NCBI GenBank assembly: GCA_030272585.1
Contig: BSYQ01000012.1
Span: 2,232,001-2,296,000, forward strand
Length of the DNA: 64,000 bases
Origin: Bryopsis sp. KO-2023
Lineage: Eukaryota; Chlorophyta; Ulvophyceae; Bryopsidales; Bryopsidaceae
Direction: 5' to 3'
Numbering within the stretch: the stretch's first letter is position 1; every line of letters starts with the position of its first letter. Shown here in pieces: positions 57,506-64,000 of this stretch. Under the pieces are notes generated by a model. The model did not search any database, was not told where the DNA came from, and worked only from the letters and a program-made list of their open reading frames with translations. The translations under genes were made by a program, and so were the position numbers.

Positions 57506-57942
57506 ATTTATTTTTTTTTAGATCGATTGTCACTGTTGTTCGATTCGAGAGAAGAAAAACTGAGAGAAGATGAGATATTGTTGATTCTTTGTCTGCTTAT
57601 TGGGAGTGTTGTAGAGCGAGCGATGCGCTCGTTGCACTGTGCACATTGTGCCATGTAAACATCGTTCGATTTGTATTTTTTTTTGTTAGCTGATCACGTA
57701 TGTTTTTTGTATGCATGTTTTTTTGTAGCGTGTGACTATTTGCCCTTTCTTTTGAGATCAGGCATGCGCTGAAGCAGGATTTCCTCGCTCCTTTTAGATT
57801 AGGATAAATAATCTATCTAGAGACAATTGATAAATATATTTTTTTGTGATAAAGTATGATAGAGAAACCACCACTAGTTTCATAGCACATCTCTCTATAT
57901 TGAAATTCAACTCAATCCTCTATTCTTCCTTCTTATGCACAG

Positions 57943-57980
57943 AAAAGCTTATGTGCTTTTTAAAAAGCACATAAGCTTTT
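57943..57980. repeat. Perfect 38-base palindrome
   Basis: Arms AAAAGCTTATGTGCTTTTT and its exact complement, no spacer. Confidence 0.97.
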
Positions 57981-58094
57981 TAAAATCCCTAAAATCTAAT
58001 ATTCCTCAATTTTTCTCATCACCAAAGTACACCCAGAAATTATGAAACTACTTTGTTTCACTATTTCTTTCAGGTTGGGAAACAGAAAAACGTA

Positions 58095-58128
58095 AAGCAA
58101 ATCTGTGGTTTACCACACAGATTTGCTT
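58095..58128. repeat. Hairpin with 13-bp perfect arms
   Basis: AAGCAAATCTGTG and CACAGATTTGCTT separated by 8 bases. Confidence 0.93.
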
Positions 58129-58200
58129 AACTCCCAAGGGGTGAAAAAAAACCCTAGAAAACCACCTTGAACACTTTTCTACTGAAGATAAACACAGATT

Positions 58201-58314
58201 TGTGAAACAAATTCTGACATTCTGACATAGAGGCTGTTAGAGAAACTGGTAGTTGGATTGTGAAACAAATTCTGACATTCTGACATAGAAGCTGTTAGAG
58301 AAACTGGTAGTTGG
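58201..58314. repeat. 58-base tandem duplication
   Basis: Two copies beginning TGTGAAACAAATTCTGACAT, the second slightly shortened, with one difference seen. Confidence 0.95.
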
Positions 58315-58678
58315 AGGAGATAAGGGGGGAAAAAATTGTTTCAAGGAAAAATATCCTCTAACATGATCTGAAGCTTATTTGTGTGAATCATATCAGAAAG
58401 ACTGCCGTCACATTACCATTATTGATTGATTTTTGACAGAGATACCTCCAACATCGTTACAATTGCGAATCAATTGACACTTACCTAACCACCTTTCTTT
58501 CCTGTTGCTCACAAAAATCCACCCAGTCTTTTCAAAACAGCCTAAAGACCCCATCCCCAGTTGCATTTTCGTTCGTTTAAAAAACCAGCAATTGATCCAT
58601 ATACATCCTCTTTTCATACCTGGCGCTTTGACCCTAGCTACACTACTCTGTAAAAATCTAAAAAGATTCCGAACAAGA

Positions 58679-61146
58679 TCTTATTTATATATGCGCAAGC
58701 GCTTTCGTCGCTGGCGGAGCATGTAAGTTTTGATGTCATCATTAATTCTCATGTCGTTCGTGTGAGTCTTGCTGCCTCTGAAACGTTCAACTCCAGTCGT
58801 CAGGTCTCGGACGCTCACGCCAGTCTTCACCACAGACTGAGCGAGCCTGGATGAGATCTTTGTCGAAGGTCGAACGCTTGGTCAACCCTCGGTCAAACGC
58901 AGAGGAAGACGCATCATAGGAGCTCTGGCGAGTGCTACAACGAAGTGGGAATGGTGCGAACGCGTCGACAGGTATAAAATCTGCAGTCGCTTTTGCTGAA
59001 GACCTATGTGAGTGAATTTGTGGCTCTGTTCACTTCAAGGACTGATTTTTTGGGGGATGGCGGCGGCGCTGTGGCGCCTTGAATTCGTAAAAATCGGAAA
59101 CGGACGCACTGGAAACGGCCCAGAATGACGGGGTTCGACTCCCCACTGCGTTTTGGTCGACGGGTTTCAAATCGTCGAGGAACACGGTCAAACCGTTAAG
59201 TTTTGGTGTGACCTCCAGATCGAAAAAGAAGTGGGGATAAGAATAAAACCGGCAAAAAAAAAGCCAGGCTACCAGCGGCTCGCAGAGCAAGTTCAAGAAG
59301 GCTTATAACGAGTGGTGGAGCATTGATGGCGAATCCGCGTGCGACTACTGCTAGGCACAAGGTGGGGCCACTACAGTTGGTCCGTCGCAAGAACAGTTGG
59401 TGATATACACGAGTTGAGAATCGCAGAAGCTCTGGCGCAAGCCTCTGCAGATGATGGCCATGTGGCCATTGTTGCCATCGCTATCGAATTTGCGTCCTAA
59501 CGAGAGTATGCAGTGAGGCGATTGTTTTGGGAAAGTCTGCTGGGGTGTTGCATTTCTCATTGATTTCGAGAAATTAAAGTACGTCCACATGGGATAGAGC
59601 ATTCAGCTCAGGCGCTGTAGGCCGCATGGACTAAAAGAGGGACAGAAGACTTGCGTGTAAGTTTGAACGAGGTCCACAAAAATAAATATGCAAATAACTG
59701 TGGAGTGTTGGAGCCATAAATAGAATAAAATAGAGAATACAAATTGCAGAAAAATGGAGAGGTTTGCCACAGGACTGGCTTGATTGTTTTTTTTCAAGGC
59801 AGCGATCATCTTCTTGAATGCAGTGTGATGGTCGAGCAAGCGCAGCCACTCCTCGCTCAACTCAGCGGGTGGTCCGAAAAGATGATGTCTGAAGAGGCTG
59901 ACCTCCCGGGCAAACTCAAAGCAGCTTTCCCGAAGAAGACTTTAACGTGTAGAGGTGAAAAAAGACCAAAAAAACACTCTGGAATCAAAGCTACTCAGTT
60001 GGTGGATCTGCAGTGAAGGGTGGATAGTTGATTGGATATTTTTGTGGGGGTATTTTATCTTTTTTTCCTCGGGATATTTTTGGGGAGTTTCCGGTGGATA
60101 CAATGATCTGTTGGACAGCAGATTTTGCAGATTACCTCTGACGGGGATGAGGAGTTTTGAGTTTTCGGTAGACTGACTTTCATGTTTTTTGTTTTTGTCA
60201 AATCACATTTATATATCTGATACCTGTGGCAGGAGAGCTGGAAAAAAACTTTAAAGAGACAAGAGACAGAGACAGAGAAAAAGAAAAATAAAATTTTGGC
60301 TGGAAAAGGGAAGAGAAAAAGACCTCACCAGAGGCCTGTTGAAAACTGTGAGGAGGCTTGAAAACAGCTTTGTTGAAGGCAGTTGCTGATTGGGATTGGG
60401 TTGATCAGAAGGACACTGAGTTGGAATCACTGATGCTTCAGTCGAGCGTGAAATGCCCTTATTTGGAAATACTCTAGAATCAAAGCTACCCAGTTGGTGG
60501 ATCTGCAGTGAAGGGTGGATATTTTTGTGGGGGTATTTTATCTTTTTTTCCCTGGGAGATTTTTTGGGAGTTTCCAGTGGATACAATGATCTGTTGGAGG
60601 GTAGATTTTGCAGATTTCTCAAAACTCAATTTAGTTTTGAGTTTTCGGTGGATTGACTTTCGTGTTTTTTGTCACATTTGACTAAAAATTCATGAGAACT
60701 GAAACCAGTGGTGGGAGAAGTGGAATGCCTGATTTAACAGATTTATCAGTTTTTTATTATGGACTCTACTACATTCACCAGGCTTGCCTTCTATTTCTGA
60801 GCCCCCCAACAAGCTCACTGACCTTGCACTACACATCGTAAGGGTTCAAAACTATCGTCGTCGGATCGAAAGTTGTGTTGCAAAATTTGAAGAAAAAAAC
60901 CAAAGTTGACATTGATCTTAGAAGTGGGAAAAGAAAACTTAGGAGCTGTAAGAAATAAAACCAAAGAAACACTTTTGAATGCTCTTTCGCTTCTCTCTTC
61001 TAACCTTGAAGTCCACAAGATTGATTACATGTTGTTTGTGTGTGCCATTAATAAAAATGTATATGGAAATATCGATGTTATCCCATCGATCTCAAAGAGG
61101 CATGAGGCGTATTTATTTGCAAGCGAAGCTGCAACATGCAACCTAG
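58679..61146 (+). mobile_element. Non-autonomous Helitron, copy 2 (2,468 bp)
   Basis: The same length as copy 1 at a constant offset of 15,814 bases, with identical translated frames, so the two are essentially identical. Ends TC...CTAG, inserted between A and T (aagA/TC and CTAG/Tatata). It lies downstream of the ankyrin gene. A plus-strand frame that starts inside its 3' end (60,906) and runs out to 61,865 is a chance read-through that overlaps the ankyrin exon in antisense. Confidence 0.88.
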
Positions 61147-61616
61147 TATATATATATATTTCGTTTCTGTTGATTCAATGGAGGATCCCAGGCGACCTGT
61201 ACAATGATTTTCTTGCAACATCTGGCGGCATGATGATCCTCCTGCTGTTGTCGACTTTTGCATGGGTGTTAATAGGAATTCCGAATGCTCTATTTTCTCG
61301 GCAGCTGGTTGCTGATGCCTTTGCATCTTCAAAGTTGGGTTGGATTCGGCTCCGTGACGAATTTACTTCCCTGGAAAATGAAACATCATTATTGGCCTCT
61401 GTTCTTTTTTGTTTTTTTAAAAAGGATTTTTTTTTCTTGATGGAAATGATTGCAATGTGCATTTTTTTCTTTCAGAAAACTCCAAAGCAAAACAAAAAGA
61501 AAAATCCGGAGGATTTATTTCTGTCTGTCATGGGGTTGTTAAGGTCTTTTCACTCATCGAGGGATGGCATTCCGATTCACCACAAATTCCCTCAATTTTT
61601 TTTTTTGGTTTTTTTT
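61147..61616. other. Gap between Helitron copy 2 and the ankyrin gene end
   Basis: 3' flank of the ankyrin gene; no separate gene seen. Confidence 0.6.
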
Positions 61617-64000
61617 TCAACGTCCATCATACCTCAAGGCAATGCAAATTTTGATAACTGCTTGATCGTCTCGAGGTGGCCCTTTGTGAAAACTTGCTGC
61701 TTGTTTGATTTCGCTCCTTCGATTTCTTTCGACTTGGCTTTTGCACATGATGTTGAAAGCGATGTCGAAGGCAGTCAATCCAAGGTGGTCCTCCAAACTG
61801 GCTGCATGTCTGACTTCGGCTTCCCCTCTTTTCCTGGCGGCGTTTTATTAAAAAAAAAACAGTAAGAAAAAACTAAAAATATATAAAACAATAAAAAAAA
61901 TTTGTATCAAACACTTTTCTGGGTTACGTTTTAATCCATCGGTCAGGCTTTGCAAACTTGATAAGTTGTTCCACATTACAGGTTTGGGGAGGGGGGGTAG
62001 TAAAAGGATTTTTTTTTTGTGAAATGAAGATTTTTTTTGTAAAATAAACCAAAATCGCCAATTCTGCGACCTATTTTAGATTTTTTTTTAATTCCCCTTC
62101 CCCCTCCAGTTTCCCAAAAAAAAGGAGAGGGGGGGGGGGAAGGGATGCAAAACAACTCATCAATATCAAGTTCGTAATGCGTTACCTGATCCTGGTCGTC
62201 CCGTTACCATAAAGTAACGCCTGTAACACCCAAAAATTCTTCGGAGGGCCGAAATCGTACAAGCTTTGCCTTCTGACAGACTGGTGCAACACCGTGGCGC
62301 CGCCTTTCCCCTGCCAACTCCAAAATTCCGCTTTCACCCGCTCGCTCGAAATCGCGAACGATCTCAAGAATTCCAACGCTTCGACGTGACCCATCGTAAC
62401 GCCCACCATTACAGGCGTTACTTTGTCTTGGCCCATTTTCTCGAGGATCAAGCGTTCGCGAGTGGCGGGCGTGGTGCTTGGGTGGCTGAAAAAAACGCGG
62501 GTTGCTTCTAGAGCGGCGGCGGCGCTCCTTGTGGCGAGAATGAAGGCTAAAATGTTCCATCCACGCGATGTATTAGGGTCGGTTGGAGTTGGATCGACGC
62601 GAAAATCCAACATGGCTTTAAAAAGATCCACGCGACCTTCTTTGGCCGCTATCTACAACAAAACGAGAGCCATATGATCGCAGTTAATTCTGTTGGCGTT
62701 TTTCGCCCCCCAAGATTTTTCTGTTTTGAATTTTTTTTTTCACTTTACATAAATAAAGACTAGTGCACACAGAAACAGAATTCCAAACCAAAAGTGAAAA
62801 GACAAAATTGTGCGATCGTTTTTGGCTTTCGTGGTTTTCTGGCCAGTGCATTTACCTGAAGTGCATTTGGTGTGAAAGACTGCTTGGACATGGGAGTCTG
62901 AAAAAACACACACGCACATAAACACACCGAAACACTTGATTCAACTGAAAAAAAGAAAAGAAAAGAAAAAACACTCGAGCAGAGCTTTTTTCTGCATGTT
63001 GAATCAGACAGAATACAAGGAAGGACCCTTCCCCCAAAAGGTGTTATAATATTAACATATTAAAAAACTGACAACAAACTTAAGAAATGGCATGTTTGCC
63101 ACATTCCTCACCAGGTCGAGTTGGGTTCTTAACAAGGTGTTATTTTCTATCAGCCCAGCCCTCGCCTGTTTCATCAGCCACTCGGCGATTTCCAAATTGC
63201 CTTCGCCCAACGCACACGCCACCAAGCCGCCGTTCAAACCCGACACCAACAACTCCCCTCCGTACGCTTGTGCCAAGGCCGAAAAATCAGGGGCAGGGCT
63301 GTCGATATTGGGGAATCCAGCCATCGAAACGTGGATGTTTTTCTTAGCCAGTTTTTCCGCCGAACTGGCGGAGCGGCTGATTTGCTGGTTGGTTTCGATG
63401 AAGCGCTGGAATGCTTGAGTGTGGGAGTTGGTTGAAAGCCATTGAATGATGTTCTTGGCGTGGAAACGTGTCGCTGTGAGGATGAAGGGGGTGTGGCGGT
63501 AGGGTGGCGGCGTGGTGGCGGCGGGGCGCCGCCCGCCACGACGTCTGGACGAATTTGGATGGTTGGTTGGAAGTCTTTCTGCACATTATTGGGATGCAAC
63601 AATATCACAGTTTTCTGATTGTCTTTCGTTTGGAGTGGTTGAAAGCAAGGAAAGTGGGTCGAGGGTTTTTCCCCAACCAAAAAAAGAAAAAAAAAAAAAC
63701 GACTGGCCAAATTACGAATGTACACTCCTTTTTCCTGATCTGGTTTGAAATTCGAATCGAGGGGAAACCTTTCGGGAAAAAAATGAACGAAGTCGCACCT
63801 GGGAATCTGACGGACGTTTTCGTTTTCCTTTTCGTTTCTTCGTTCTGTTCGAGAATTTTTTCAAAGGGGATTCCATATCCCGTTTTCTCGATAAGGTACG
63901 AAAGCAGCTCCACATCGTCCATCAGAAAAACCAAATTTCGACGGGTGGCGGCGGCGACCAATTTGCATGCCAATTTCGTGCAATCCTTTTCCTCATACTC
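61617..64000 (-). CDS. Ankyrin-repeat protein (3' part; gene continues past window end)
   Basis: Minus-strand exons: 64,000-63,799 (open to the window edge; VELLSYLIEKTGYGIPFEKIL), about 63,560-63,113 (FILTATRFHAKNIIQWLS, GGLVACALGEGNLEIAEWL), 62,897-62,856 (SKQSFTPNALQ), 62,652-62,186 (AAKEGRVDLFKAMLDFRVDP, WNILAFILATRSAAAALEAT, VTPVMVGVTMGHVEALEFLR) and 61,833-61,617 (HLGLTAFDIAFNIM, then stop). Repeats of about 33 residues with TP/TA, A..GH and LL-type positions identify degenerate ankyrin repeats. The exact start of the second listed exon is unsure. Ankyrin proteins usually act as protein-binding scaffolds; no catalytic domain is visible in this part. Confidence 0.72.

Larger units (their letters stand above)
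57506..58678. other. Gap between the LHCII gene and Helitron copy 2
   Basis: AT-rich, no gene. It contains a perfect palindrome, an imperfect hairpin and a 58-base tandem duplication (all listed). Confidence 0.7.

Noticed and set aside
60906..61865. A 319-codon plus-strand frame
   Set aside because: It starts inside the Helitron end, crosses its border and runs antisense over the last ankyrin exon; no domain, so it is chance.
1..64000. CRISPR arrays, rRNA genes, bacterial operons
   Set aside because: No regularly spaced repeats of that kind, no rRNA-like sequence, and all genes are intron-bearing single units.

Overview
Nuclear DNA of a eukaryote. Genes have several introns with GT..AG ends and strongly T-rich tracts, and there are no operons. 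The window holds a complete chlorophyll a/b (LHCII-type) antenna gene with a short leader and no obvious signal peptide. This points to a green alga or other green-lineage protist with a primary plastid. I cannot place it to genus.

Layout. 1-4,732 is the left arm of a large inverted duplication (right arm 42,468-49,725). It carries the end of one cysteine-rich secreted-protein gene and a whole second one. 4,733-9,600 holds a fragment of condensin subunit D2 between two patches rich in a CCCCGCACA motif. 10,536-12,139 is a leucine-rich-repeat-like gene with a frameshift. 12,140-14,476 has no clear gene but contains perfect palindromes, a trinucleotide repeat and tRNA-like sequences. 14,477-21,103 is a full-length tyrosine-recombinase retrotransposon (gag, RT-RNase H-methyltransferase-like, recombinase; split direct repeats) abutted on both sides by a 969-bp direct repeat. 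22,458-27,345 is a ten-exon ubiquilin gene. 28,158-30,437 is an IMPACT/YigZ-family gene. 31,401-35,128 is a membrane-anchored class 3 lipase. 37,500-55,000 is a cluster of cysteine-rich secreted genes. 56,532-57,505 is the LHCII gene. 61,617-64,000 is the end of an ankyrin-repeat gene.

Most unusual content. A gene family I do not recognise occurs here as five apparently complete genes, one partial gene and one relic. All complete copies share six exons with the same intron phases, a signal peptide, about 20 cysteines, a TATA-like box with a shared upstream motif, and a C-terminal Cys-rich domain that carries a polyproline run in some copies. The family sits inside segmental duplications (an inverted duplication and a tandem duplication) and has one decayed member.

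Two copies of a 2,468-bp non-autonomous Helitron (42,865-45,332 and 58,679-61,146) have TC...CTAG ends, a 3' hairpin and insertion between A and T. The left arm of the inverted duplication preserves the exact empty site of the first copy.

The housekeeping genes (ubiquilin in protein quality control, IMPACT-like, lipase, LHCII) are independent transcription units with no visible functional coupling.
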